DNA of 64,000 bases. Source: Flavobacterium pectinovorum (GTDB lineage Bacteria > Bacteroidota > Bacteroidia > Flavobacteriales > Flavobacteriaceae). The stretch lies in assembly GCF_006438875.1 (NCBI RefSeq), contig NZ_RCZH01000002.1, forward strand, positions 164,426 to 228,425. The letters are read 5' to 3'. The position numbers were made by a program, and so were the translations under genes. Shown here piece by piece: positions 35,397 to 43,395 of this stretch (its first letter is position 1; each line of letters begins with the position of its first letter). The notes beneath the pieces were generated by a model that searched no databases, was not told the DNA's origin, and saw only the letters and a program-made list of their open reading frames with translations.

Positions 35397-37547
35397 TTAA
35401 AGCAAATTCTGTTTGCTCCACAAATTATAGTATTCTTTTTGTTGTTCTAATAAACTAAAATGATTTCCAGATTCAATAATTGCTCCATTTTTCATCACTA
35501 ATATGGTATCAGCGTTTGCAATTGTACTCAATCTATGTGCAATAACTATTACTGTTTTTCCTTGAGATTTAAAATTATCAATAACTTCTTTCACGATTTT
35601 CTCTGAATTTGTATCAAGTGATGATGTTGCTTCATCCATTAATAAAATTTCAGGATTTTTGTATAATGCTCTGGCAATTGCAATTCGTTGCTTTTGTCCA
35701 CCTGATAACATTGCTCCATTTTCGCCAATTTGAGTATCAAAACCATTAGGTAGTTTCTCAACAAAATCTGTAATTCCTAATTGTTTTGATAGATCTAAAA
35801 TCCTTTGAATATCTGGAAATGAATCTCCCAAAGCAATGTTTTCAATAATATTCCCGGAAAATAAATTAAGCTGCTGTGGAATAACTCCTATTAATTGCCT
35901 TAAACTCTTGTAATGTATAAATTGAGTGTCATAATCTCCAATGCAAATTTTCCCTTCTTTTATTGGGTATAAATTTTGAAGTAGTGAAATCAAAGTTGTC
36001 TTTCCGCTGCCGCTTTCTCCGACAATCGCTGTTGTTTCATTTTTCTGAAATATGGCATTAAAATTTTTAAAAACTTCGACACGGGAACCATAACGAAAAG
36101 AAACATTTTCGAATTTTATATCTCCTATATTTTCCTTTTGCAGTTCAACTTTATTTTCTGTTTCTTCTCGTTCCAAATCCATTATTTCAAAAAGTCTGTC
36201 CGCAGCAATTAATGCATTTTGCGCTGTTTTGTTCATCCCTATTAAAGAAGCAACAGGCGAAGTAAAATACCCTATCAAAGCATAAAATGAAAATAATTCT
36301 CCGGGAGTAATCGATCTGTCAATTACATAACCAGACCCAATCCATAGGAGAATAACTGTAAATGCAGAGGCTAAAAATTGTGTCGAAGTATTTGCAAACA
36401 CTCCGTTTAAACCTGATTTGTAAGTTGTAAATAGCAGTTTTACAAATTTATTCTCGGTCTTTATATTTGAAAATTCCTCTATCCCAAATTCTTTTACGGT
36501 TCTGACATGCGTAATGCTTTCGACTAATTGAGTTTGTAATTCAGCACCGTTTTCCATTATATTTCTTTCGACCTTTTTGTTGAATTTATTTAAAAGAAAA
36601 TAAATTGCCGCATAAAACGGAATTACAAGCAAAATAACCAAAGCTAATTTCCAATAATAAGTAAACATTAAAGTGAATGAAAAAATGACAATAAAAATAT
36701 TTACAACCATTTCTATTGCTACTTCATTTATAAAGGAACGAATTTTTACAGCATCATTTATTCTGGATGTAATTTCCCCAATTTGCATGGTATCAAAGAA
36801 ACGTTGTGGCAAATGAAGTAAATGTTTGTAGTACCCAAGAATTAATTTTGCATCAATCAATTGCCCCGTTTTCATTACAAAAATGCTCTTTTTAGAACCA
36901 ATATAAGCTTGAAGCAGGATAATTGCCATCATAGAAATGCTTAAGAGATTGAGTAAATTTCTGTTACCATCTACCAAAACATAATCGGTTATTTTTTGAA
37001 TATAAATAGACATTGCCAATCCTAATACAGTAAATACTATAGCGCCGACCAAAGCCTGAATCAGAATAATTTTATGTGGCTGAATCAAATTCCAAAAACG
37101 TTTTACCGGAGAAGTTTTGTCATTAGAGATTTTAAAATTATCATTAGGAGCAAAAAGAATCAAAACACCTGACCATATTTTTTGAAAGTCCTCCAAAGTG
37201 TAAATTTCCATTTTACCAAAGCCAGGATCCATAACTGTAATTTTGGATTTTTCAACTTTATAAATTACAACATAATGATGCAATTGCTCTTTTGTAATAA
37301 GATGTGCAATAGCGGGAAGCGGGATTTTATCTAAAGAGTTCAAACCACCTTTCACACCCTTTGCTGTAAATCCCATTTTTTCGGCAGCTTCAATAATGCC
37401 AAGCACATTTGTACCACGTTTATCTGTATTGGCATATTGCCGAATTCTAGCTATAGGAAGATTAATCTTGAAATGGTTTCCAATAGATACCAAACAAGCA
37501 GCACCACAATCTTTAATATCATGTTGCTTTATTTTTATTGAAGCCAT
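35397..37547 (-). CDS. C39-peptidase ABC exporter of double-glycine peptides
   Basis: A 716-residue peptidase-containing ATP-binding transporter. Residues 1-130 are a C39 cysteine peptidase with Cys14 (KDCGAACL), His91 (HHYVV) and Asp107 (MDPG), which cuts leaders after Gly-Gly. About 160-440 is the six-helix exporter domain, and about 475-716 the ATPase with Walker A GESGSGKTT, signature LSGGQKQR and Walker B LLMDEATSSLD. It is the last gene of a minus-strand set with HlyD 2 bp upstream, a MutS-like ATPase and two GG peptides; it most likely processes and exports those peptides. Confidence 0.95.
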   Translation of the reverse strand: MASIKIKQHDIKDCGAACLVSIGNHFKINLPIARIRQYANTDKRGTNVLGIIEAAEKMGFTAKGVKGGLNSLDKIPLPAIAHLITKEQLHHYVVIYKVEKSKITVMDPGFGKMEIYTLEDFQKIWSGVLILFAPNDNFKISNDKTSPVKRFWNLIQPHKIILIQALVGAIVFTVLGLAMSIYIQKITDYVLVDGNRNLLNLLSISMMAIILLQAYIGSKKSIFVMKTGQLIDAKLILGYYKHLLHLPQRFFDTMQIGEITSRINDAVKIRSFINEVAIEMVVNIFIVIFSFTLMFTYYWKLALVILLVIPFYAAIYFLLNKFNKKVERNIMENGAELQTQLVESITHVRTVKEFGIEEFSNIKTENKFVKLLFTTYKSGLNGVFANTSTQFLASAFTVILLWIGSGYVIDRSITPGELFSFYALIGYFTSPVASLIGMNKTAQNALIAADRLFEIMDLEREETENKVELQKENIGDIKFENVSFRYGSRVEVFKNFNAIFQKNETTAIVGESGSGKTTLISLLQNLYPIKEGKICIGDYDTQFIHYKSLRQLIGVIPQQLNLFSGNIIENIALGDSFPDIQRILDLSKQLGITDFVEKLPNGFDTQIGENGAMLSGGQKQRIAIARALYKNPEILLMDEATSSLDTNSEKIVKEVIDNFKSQGKTVIVIAHRLSTIANADTILVMKNGAIIESGNHFSLLEQQKEYYNLWSKQNLL

Positions 37548-37549
37548 TT

Positions 37550-38698
37550 TTATTTATTTTTTGAGGATACCTGTTTTGGATTTAGCCAATCGTCTATTTT
37601 GTCAAATAATAAATCAAATAAGCTTCTGCGGGTTATTATGTATCTTGTTGTTAAGGTCATGCCTTTAGAAACATTCGCTTCATAACCTGATTTTAATTGT
37701 AGCGTTGTAGAATCTAATGCACAGCGGACTTTGAAAAAAGCCTGATCTCCCTGAATGGTTATATTTCGATCAATATCAATTACTTTCCCTTCTAATAATC
37801 CCCATTGATTATAGTTGAAAGCATCTAATTGAAATTTAACTTTCTGATTCTTTTTTATAAGTCCAATATCATTTGGAGAAACAGTACTCTCTACAATAAG
37901 ACGATCTGCCGCCGAAATTGTAGCAATAGATTGTGAAGCATTTATGTACGAACCTACCTGAATACCCGAAAAACTTTCTATTGTTCCAGAAATGGGAGCC
38001 AGAACAATATAATTATTTGACTCTACTTTTATTTTCGCGACAGCTCCGTTCAGGTTTTTTAATCTTTCTTCCAGATCTCTTTTCTGATTTTCCCAGATAG
38101 CTTTTTGTTGGCTTATGAAACTTTGTAAAGCTTGTTTATTTAAACGTAATTCATATTCCAGTTTTTCAAAATCAGCTTTTGCAATAATATCTTTATCGTG
38201 CAATATCTTATTTCGGTCATAATTTATTTGAGCTTGCGAAACTTTACTTTGCAATTCATTTTTACCCGACTGAAATTTAGACAAATCCTCACGTGATACA
38301 GCTGTTGATAAATTTGTGGTTTTATTTTGTAATAAATTCGAAACGTCATTTAAAAGTGCAACAACAGAACTAGACAAGGTGTCTTGTGTTTTTTTATCCG
38401 TTTCTAAGTTTTCTTTTGAAATTTTTATAAGCGTATCGCCTTTTTGTACAATCTTGTTATTCTTCAAGGACAGCCATGTCACACGACCGTTTACTATTGT
38501 TGTTACAGGCACATTATCAGTTGTACTGCGAATAGTCCCGCGGCTTTGACTGCTGATATCTACTTTAATAACTGGTAACAGCGCTAGGAAAGTTATAAGT
38601 GCTAAAACAATTACCAAGTAAATAGACATATTCTTAGTTTTGTTTTTTGCTATTAAATTTTCGAGAGTATTTACTGGATCTGAACTGAAGTTCATCAT
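37550..38698 (-). CDS. HlyD-family membrane-fusion adaptor
   Basis: A 382-residue protein with one N-terminal membrane segment (about 26-46, IYLVIVLALITFLALLPVI), a barrel-sandwich/lipoyl half (VNGRVTWLSLKNNKIVQKGD), a long coiled coil (about 135-215, KNEL..DRNKILHDKDIIAKADFEKLEY) and the second barrel half with LAPISGTIESFSG. It bridges the C39 exporter to an outer-membrane channel. No TolC-type gene is in the window, so one from elsewhere would be used. It lies 2 bp from the exporter gene. Confidence 0.93.
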   Translation of the reverse strand: MMNFSSDPVNTLENLIAKNKTKNMSIYLVIVLALITFLALLPVIKVDISSQSRGTIRSTTDNVPVTTIVNGRVTWLSLKNNKIVQKGDTLIKISKENLETDKKTQDTLSSSVVALLNDVSNLLQNKTTNLSTAVSREDLSKFQSGKNELQSKVSQAQINYDRNKILHDKDIIAKADFEKLEYELRLNKQALQSFISQQKAIWENQKRDLEERLKNLNGAVAKIKVESNNYIVLAPISGTIESFSGIQVGSYINASQSIATISAADRLIVESTVSPNDIGLIKKNQKVKFQLDAFNYNQWGLLEGKVIDIDRNITIQGDQAFFKVRCALDSTTLQLKSGYEANVSKGMTLTTRYIITRRSLFDLLFDKIDDWLNPKQVSSKNK

Positions 38699-38768
38699 AT
38701 TGCGTCTTTAATCGTTAAAAAAATCCTTAACGTGAGAAAAATTAGAATCAATAATTTTTGGTACTTCA

Positions 38769-40565
38769 TTAATCAATTATATTATTTTTTCTCATCAAAT
38801 CAATAGCATTCATGCTTTTAGTGACTCCTTTTGTTAGTTTGTAATCTGGTTCAAAATGACCATTTTTATTATGCAATTCAAAGCACAAATTATTCACATT
38901 ATTAGGATAATCATTTTCCATTTTTGTAAGATCCAGATCATGCGTAGCAATAACACAATTCATTAAACTTTTCACACTAATTATTTTTTGTAAAAACATT
39001 TCTGACCCCTTAAGCTTATCGACAGAATTAGTTCCTTTTAAAATTTCATCTAGTATTATAAATTGTGACTCATTATTGTTTAATTTATCAACTAACAATT
39101 TCAATCTCTTAATTTCAGAATTAAAATATGAGCTTCCGTCAGAAAGTGAATCATTTGTCCTCATACTGGTAAATATTGAGATAGGTCGAAAGTAAAAAGA
39201 ATCTGCACAAACTGGACATCCATTCATGGCTAATACCATATTTATGCCAATACTTCGTAAAAAAGTACTTTTACCCGTCATGTTTGCGCCAGTAATGATT
39301 GTGACATTATTGTTTTGTTTAACGCAAAAATCATTAGCAACTCTGGTTTTTATATTTAGAAGAGGATGTGAAAGATTCGAGGCTTTCATTGTCTCAGAAT
39401 CCTCTGTACAAATGGGATAAACAAACTCTTGATTTTTATATGAAAAAAGACCAAAACAAATTAATGCCTCAAATTCAGCAACAGACTCAAACCATTTGGG
39501 AATTTCAGTATTATTCTCGAAAATAAATTTCTCCATTTTTGAAGCAAATTGCAATCTCCATAAAAAAATAATGTTTAAAATACTGCCAAAAAAAGGAATA
39601 TTAATATTTTCATAGGAATCAATTAATCCAGATAATTTCTTAACTAATAAAGAAGCCTTAATAGTATTGTTTTTAATAACTTTTCTTTGCAAATTAGAGT
39701 TATTCGAAGAGGTAAAAATTTCATTTTCAATTAGTAAAAACAAATCAGAGTAACCTTTTAATCCTATCACTTTTGTATCTACTGAGGCATAAATTGATTT
39801 AATAGATTTATCGTAAACCTTATTAATAATTGTAAAAATTAATATTGAAAGCAGAAACATTAATGAGCTAAATATTGGAGATTTTATAATAATTGCATAA
39901 GTAATCCAAAAAATATTAAATACAGGAACAACAATTAATAAAACTGTAACTAATTTTTTATTTAATTTTAATTTTGAACAATGAAGTCTCCAATTTAAAA
40001 TGCTTTTTAAATTAGAATTACTTGATTTTATTGATTTTGTCAACGCAAGAAATCTAATACTCCATTCAACTTTTGACGAAAGTTCTTTTATTGCACTTTG
40101 TCTATTTATAATATCATCAATTAATAGCAGATGATTTAATAAAAAAAAACTTAATCTGTCTTTTCCTATGTCGGTTTGACATCTGTTTATTTTTTGATAC
40201 AAGGAGTTATTTCCGAAAATATCCAAATCATAACTATAAGGATGATTTATGTCTGATCTTATAGATGCGTCATCAAAATCGTTTTTCCCTTCATCATTAA
40301 TTTCAATACATACTTTCTTAATATTCTCAAAAAAAAGTATTGAATTGGTTATATTACTTGATTTATAAACGAAGAATAAAAAAGCAAATAGCAATATGAT
40401 TCCAATAATTAACTCAAAAACATTTCCAATTTTTAAATACCTAAACATTTCAATTAAAAAAAAAAGAAATGAAAAAGTTCTTAAATAAGAAACTATACGT
40501 TGCTTTTTTGAATATCCTATAAGTAGTTCTCTCGCATTTATATTTATAGCTTCTATATCTTTCAA
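38769..40565 (-). CDS. Membrane-anchored MutS-like ATPase
   Basis: A 598-residue protein. The C-terminal 200 residues are a MutS core ATPase with Walker A TGANMTGKST (Lys432), Walker B FIILDEI (502-508), GTNSVD and the THD switch (541-543). The N-terminal part lacks MutS mismatch-recognition features but has two pairs of hydrophobic segments (about 31-68 and 205-250), so it should sit in the inner membrane. Domain layout fits Bacteroidota 'MutS-related' proteins of unknown role. It is embedded between a GG peptide and HlyD, which suggests a part in peptide maturation, export or immunity rather than DNA repair. Confidence 0.88.
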   Translation of the reverse strand: MKDIEAININARELLIGYSKKQRIVSYLRTFSFLFFLIEMFRYLKIGNVFELIIGIILLFAFLFFVYKSSNITNSILFFENIKKVCIEINDEGKNDFDDASIRSDINHPYSYDLDIFGNNSLYQKINRCQTDIGKDRLSFFLLNHLLLIDDIINRQSAIKELSSKVEWSIRFLALTKSIKSSNSNLKSILNWRLHCSKLKLNKKLVTVLLIVVPVFNIFWITYAIIIKSPIFSSLMFLLSILIFTIINKVYDKSIKSIYASVDTKVIGLKGYSDLFLLIENEIFTSSNNSNLQRKVIKNNTIKASLLVKKLSGLIDSYENINIPFFGSILNIIFLWRLQFASKMEKFIFENNTEIPKWFESVAEFEALICFGLFSYKNQEFVYPICTEDSETMKASNLSHPLLNIKTRVANDFCVKQNNNVTIITGANMTGKSTFLRSIGINMVLAMNGCPVCADSFYFRPISIFTSMRTNDSLSDGSSYFNSEIKRLKLLVDKLNNNESQFIILDEILKGTNSVDKLKGSEMFLQKIISVKSLMNCVIATHDLDLTKMENDYPNNVNNLCFELHNKNGHFEPDYKLTKGVTKSMNAIDLMRKNNIID

Positions 40566-40599
40566 TTCTTATAATTTTAAATTGTTTTCTTATCTTATG

Positions 40600-40632
40600 A
40601 ATAAAGATGATGCCAGAGACACCATCTTTATT
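40600..40632 (-). promoter_or_regulatory. Hairpin downstream of peptide A
   Basis: Arms AATAAAGATG and CATCTTTATT form a perfect 10-bp stem around a 13-nt loop, about 25 nt after the stop of peptide A. On the minus strand it is not followed by a strong T-run, so it may be a weak terminator or RNA-stabilising structure rather than a full stop. Confidence 0.6.
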
Positions 40633-40657
40633 TTAAACTAAATACACGATCATTGTT

Positions 40658-40807
40658 TTAAGCATAGTAACCATAACTAAAACCACAATCCATATACCAG
40701 CCAATACCTGGCCATTGAAGAAAAAAACCACCTTCAACTTCACTTACTTCTTGAACATTAAGCTCAACTAAATTCAAATCTTCTAAATTCATCACTGCTA
40801 ATTCCAT
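40658..40807 (-). CDS. Double-glycine leader peptide A (49 aa)
   Basis: The start is taken at ATG 40805-40807 (MELAVMNLED) because peptide B begins the same way; a longer upstream reading adds unrelated residues. The leader (27 residues) ends VSEVEGG. The predicted core is 22 residues (FFLQWPGIGWYMDCGFSYGYYA), rich in aromatic residues and Gly, with one cysteine. In leader style it matches Bacteroidota peptides annotated as class IIb bacteriocin-like. Substrate of the adjacent C39 exporter by inference. Bacteriocin, pheromone or modified-peptide precursor remain open. Confidence 0.8.
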   Translation of the reverse strand: MELAVMNLEDLNLVELNVQEVSEVEGGFFLQWPGIGWYMDCGFSYGYYA

Positions 40808-40841
40808 AATTTTAAAATTTAAAGGGTTAAATAATAAATTT

Positions 40842-40918
40842 AACAAATCATTTTCTCGAGAACTTTTTTGTTATAGCAAACTTATCAGAGTTCCGTCTAA
40901 TAAAATTGGACGGAAGTT
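40842..40918. repeat. 77-bp duplicated block upstream of peptide A (copy 1)
   Basis: 75 of 77 bases match copy 2 at 42701-42777. It contains the perfect palindrome TTCTCGAGAA and the long inverted pair TTCCGTC...GACGGAA. In copy 2 part of the block is the 3' end of the regulator gene; here it is noncoding and ends abruptly in unrelated sequence after 40918. Confidence 0.9.
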
Positions 40919-40942
40919 TAAATTTTAATATTTGTGGGGAAA

Positions 40943-41575
40943 TTATTTTGAAAAAAGCTCTTCTTCAATTTCTATAAACTGAGCCTTTTCAAATTCTTTA
41001 ATTTTTTTGTCTTTTACCAAAAAGATTTTACTGCAATCTTTATAAAGAATTTCTAAAATATGTGAAGAGATAAAAATGATGCTGGTTTTTGATAACTCTC
41101 TAATATAATTCATTAGCAAATAATTAGACTCTAAATCAAGACCATTAAAAGGTTCGTCAAAAATATAAATTGAGTATTCTTTTTGGAATATGGCATTCAT
41201 ATAAGCCTTTTTTTTCATTCCGGTCGAAAAGGTTTTAATGAGTTTATCCTGAGGAACATCAAACATTTGGAAATCATTTTTTTTAATATTTAATAATTCC
41301 TGATAGAAAACAGCAAATTCTTTAGCGGTCAATTCATCATAAATTAGAGGATCAGTAGGACACCAGGCTATTTTTCCCTGAAGAGAAATTTCTGTTTCAT
41401 GAGCAATTGATCCTTCAAAAGAAGTTAATCGAATTATAGATTTAAATAAAGTTGTTTTTCCTTCACCATTTTTTCCCACAACACCATAAATTCCATTTTT
41501 GGATATTGAAATCGAAATGTTTTCTAAAACTGTTTTATCCTTATAGGATTTGTTTTTTATGTTAATTTGAAACAT
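40943..41575 (-). CDS. ABC transporter ATP-binding protein of the peptide cluster
   Basis: A 210-residue ATPase: Walker A GKNGEGKTT, signature replaced by FSTGMKKK, and Walker B YIFDEPFNGLD. Size and signature fit ABC-2 type efflux ATPases such as those giving self-protection against peptides. It overlaps the permease gene by 14 bp, so the two form a complex. Possible jobs are immunity or a second export route. Confidence 0.93.
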   Translation of the reverse strand: MFQINIKNKSYKDKTVLENISISISKNGIYGVVGKNGEGKTTLFKSIIRLTSFEGSIAHETEISLQGKIAWCPTDPLIYDELTAKEFAVFYQELLNIKKNDFQMFDVPQDKLIKTFSTGMKKKAYMNAIFQKEYSIYIFDEPFNGLDLESNYLLMNYIRELSKTSIIFISSHILEILYKDCSKIFLVKDKKIKEFEKAQFIEIEEELFSK

Positions 41576-42464
41576 GTTGAATAACTTTGATAGTTTTAAT
41601 AGATTTTAAATATAAAAACGGGATAGCAATAAGTGGTATTCCTAACGGAAGCGTGCTTACAAAAACGGCAAACATAAGTTGATGCAGAAATTTATTGTTG
41701 AAATACGAGTATTTGAATATGATATTGATTAATGGAATAACAAAAATTAAAGGAGTAAAACAAAGTAGTTTCCATTTTTGAAATAAGGAGAGAGTCACAA
41801 TTATCAAAACACAAATAATCAATGAGTTAATAGTTGCCGTTTTGAATTGTTTATGAAGATAATCTTTCCCATAATAAGCACTTACTTTTATACTTTCAAT
41901 AGTTTCTCTTTGAAAAGAAGGTAAAACAGTAAAGATTGAAGCCACAAAAAACGAAGCTATAATAAGATTTTCGTTATTATATAAATCCCCGACGAAAACT
42001 AAAAAAACAGAAATGGGAAGAAATAAAATTAAGCTGTTTCTCCTCCAGCAAATATGCCAAAATGGATCAAATAATCTAAATGGATACTTATTTATTTTGC
42101 CATTTAATTTTGGAACATTAATATAAATCACTATTAGCATAAGATATATTAGAGTAAACCAATATTCTTTATTTAGAATAAGCAAAACCAAATAAGGTAA
42201 ACTATAAATAAAATATTCTGTAAATAATATTAACTTCCATTTCCTGTTTTGTCTTAGAAGTTCAATATCTTTTCTCTTAGAGTGATAGAAAAATATATCG
42301 AGAGAGAATAAAAGTGAATAATCTCTTAAGACATGAAACTTTTCATTCATGCAATAAAACAAAAATAGATATCCGAAGAGAAAAAGTATTAAAGCCAATT
42401 TATCCATCGGAGGAAGAAATTTCCTTAGACGAATTAGCAACAAAGTTTGAATTATTTGTATCAT
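41562..42464 (-). CDS. Polytopic membrane protein, probable ABC permease of the peptide cluster
   Basis: A 300-residue protein with about eight hydrophobic segments spread over the whole length and few charged residues. Not assignable to a family by motif. Its overlap with the ATPase gene and size fit the permease half of an ABC-2 transporter. The start is placed at MIQIIQTLLLIRLRKF. Confidence 0.75.
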   Translation of the reverse strand: MIQIIQTLLLIRLRKFLPPMDKLALILFLFGYLFLFYCMNEKFHVLRDYSLLFSLDIFFYHSKRKDIELLRQNRKWKLILFTEYFIYSLPYLVLLILNKEYWFTLIYLMLIVIYINVPKLNGKINKYPFRLFDPFWHICWRRNSLILFLPISVFLVFVGDLYNNENLIIASFFVASIFTVLPSFQRETIESIKVSAYYGKDYLHKQFKTATINSLIICVLIIVTLSLFQKWKLLCFTPLIFVIPLINIIFKYSYFNNKFLHQLMFAVFVSTLPLGIPLIAIPFLYLKSIKTIKVIQHVSN

Positions 42465-42480
42465 ATTTTACTGTAAAACA

Positions 42481-42513
42481 AGGAGCGAATCACTAAATAG
42501 TACATTCGCTCCT
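42481..42513 (-). promoter_or_regulatory. Hairpin downstream of peptide B
   Basis: Arms AGGAGCGAAT and ATTCGCTCCT form a perfect 10-bp stem around a 13-nt loop, 15 nt after the stop of peptide B and 16 bp before the permease start. On the minus strand a short TTGTTTT follows. Stem and loop lengths equal those behind peptide A although the arm sequences differ. Confidence 0.65.
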
Positions 42514-42528
42514 AGAAAATTCCTGCTA

Positions 42529-42666
42529 TTAATACGCTGCATGTGTTCCCCATAATAGGAAAACTGCAATTACCAATGGTATAATCCCTCCTTCAATTTC
42601 CTGGATTTCCTGAGCATTTAATTCTACTAAACCAAAATCTTCTAAATTCACTATTGCTAATTCCAT
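42529..42666 (-). CDS. Double-glycine leader peptide B (45 aa)
   Basis: A 45-codon gene: leader of 27 residues (MELAIVNLED to IQEIEGG) sharing 19 of 27 residues with peptide A, then a predicted 18-residue hydrophobic core (IIPLVIAVFLLWGTHAAY). The core is unlike that of peptide A; a two-peptide pair is possible. It starts 63 bp after the regulator stop. The ORF is short but supported by the duplicated leader, the upstream block and the trailing hairpin. Confidence 0.82.
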   Translation of the reverse strand: MELAIVNLEDFGLVELNAQEIQEIEGGIIPLVIAVFLLWGTHAAY

Positions 42667-42700
42667 AGTTTTAATTTTTAAAATGTTAATTAATAAATTC

Positions 42701-42777
42701 AACAAATCATTTTCTCGAGAACTATTTTGTTATAGCAAACTTACCAGAGTTCCGTCTAATAAAATTGGACGGAAGTT
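42701..42777. repeat. 77-bp duplicated block upstream of peptide B (copy 2)
   Basis: Copy 2 of the block at 40842-40918. It covers the last codons of the regulator gene (NFRPILLDGTLVSLL and stop) and the intergenic palindrome TTCTCGAGAA. The TTCCGTC...GACGGAA arms fall in coding sequence here. Confidence 0.9.
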
Positions 42778-43050
42778 AGAACCTCCAAAAATTTCTCTTG
42801 ATTCATCATCTTTGATAGTTGTAAGAGAAAAACTCAATATTAATTCAAAAGAAGTTTCATAATAGTAGCTTTCCCTCTTTTTACAGTATTTTAAGGGTGC
42901 GTCGAGTTCTTTAATTACTTCTAATTCGTTATAAAGCTGACTTCGGCTTAAGAACAGCTTTTTTGCAAAAACACTTGGTGTACCTGTCTTTTCAGAAATT
43001 ATTAACTTGTGTATCTTTTTAATTCTTTCAATTTGTTTAATAAAATTCAT
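42730..43050 (-). CDS. Small winged-helix-like protein, probable regulator of the peptide cluster
   Basis: A 106-residue protein. About 10-65 (KIHKLIISEKTGTPSVFAKKLFLSRSQLYNELEVIKEL) reads as a helix-turn-helix of the HTH_11/DeoR-like kind, followed by a wing-like segment (KKRESYYYE). The C-terminus ends in RPILLDGTLVSLL, encoded within the duplicated 77-bp block. As first gene of the set it could control it by binding the palindromes; that is inference. Confidence 0.7.
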   Translation of the reverse strand: MNFIKQIERIKKIHKLIISEKTGTPSVFAKKLFLSRSQLYNELEVIKELDAPLKYCKKRESYYYETSFELILSFSLTTIKDDESREIFGGSNFRPILLDGTLVSLL

Positions 43051-43359
43051 GGCTTTTAAGATAAAAATTAATACAACAACATCATTTGCAAAAAATTAAA
43101 AACATTACTGTTAATTATTTACGAGTAATCTCGTTTTTAATTTAAGCTGAAATTATACAGGACACGAGCAAAAAGCAGCTCTAAAAAGTTTTAAGAGTGT
43201 TGGAATAAGGCATTTTTGTAACATTAAGAACAAATTGGTTACTAACTATTGCATAATAAATACGAAGTCTGTTTTAATGGATAAGAAGTAAGAACGATTA
43301 TTAACAAACATTTAAAACCTTATGTATTATATTGCGCTATCAAATTAAAATAGAAACGT

Positions 43360-43367
43360 TACTTTTG
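43360..43367 (+). promoter_or_regulatory. Candidate -7 box for rseP
   Basis: TACTTTTG fits TAnnTTTG, 28 bp before the rseP start codon; a TTG at 43332-43334 lies 25 bp upstream, a longer spacing than ideal. The rest of the 345-bp gap 43051-43395 holds only a small ACGAG/CTCGT inverted repeat near 43122-43135. Confidence 0.5.
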
Positions 43368-43395
43368 TGCGTTAAATACGAACTAAAAATACAAA

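Noticed and set aside
38769..40565. Housekeeping DNA mismatch repair gene mutS
   Set aside because: No mismatch-recognition domain, four hydrophobic stretches and location in a peptide export cluster.
42314..42496. 60-codon plus-strand ORF antisense to the permease
   Set aside because: It overlaps the permease start and the peptide B hairpin and shows no motif; an antisense shadow.
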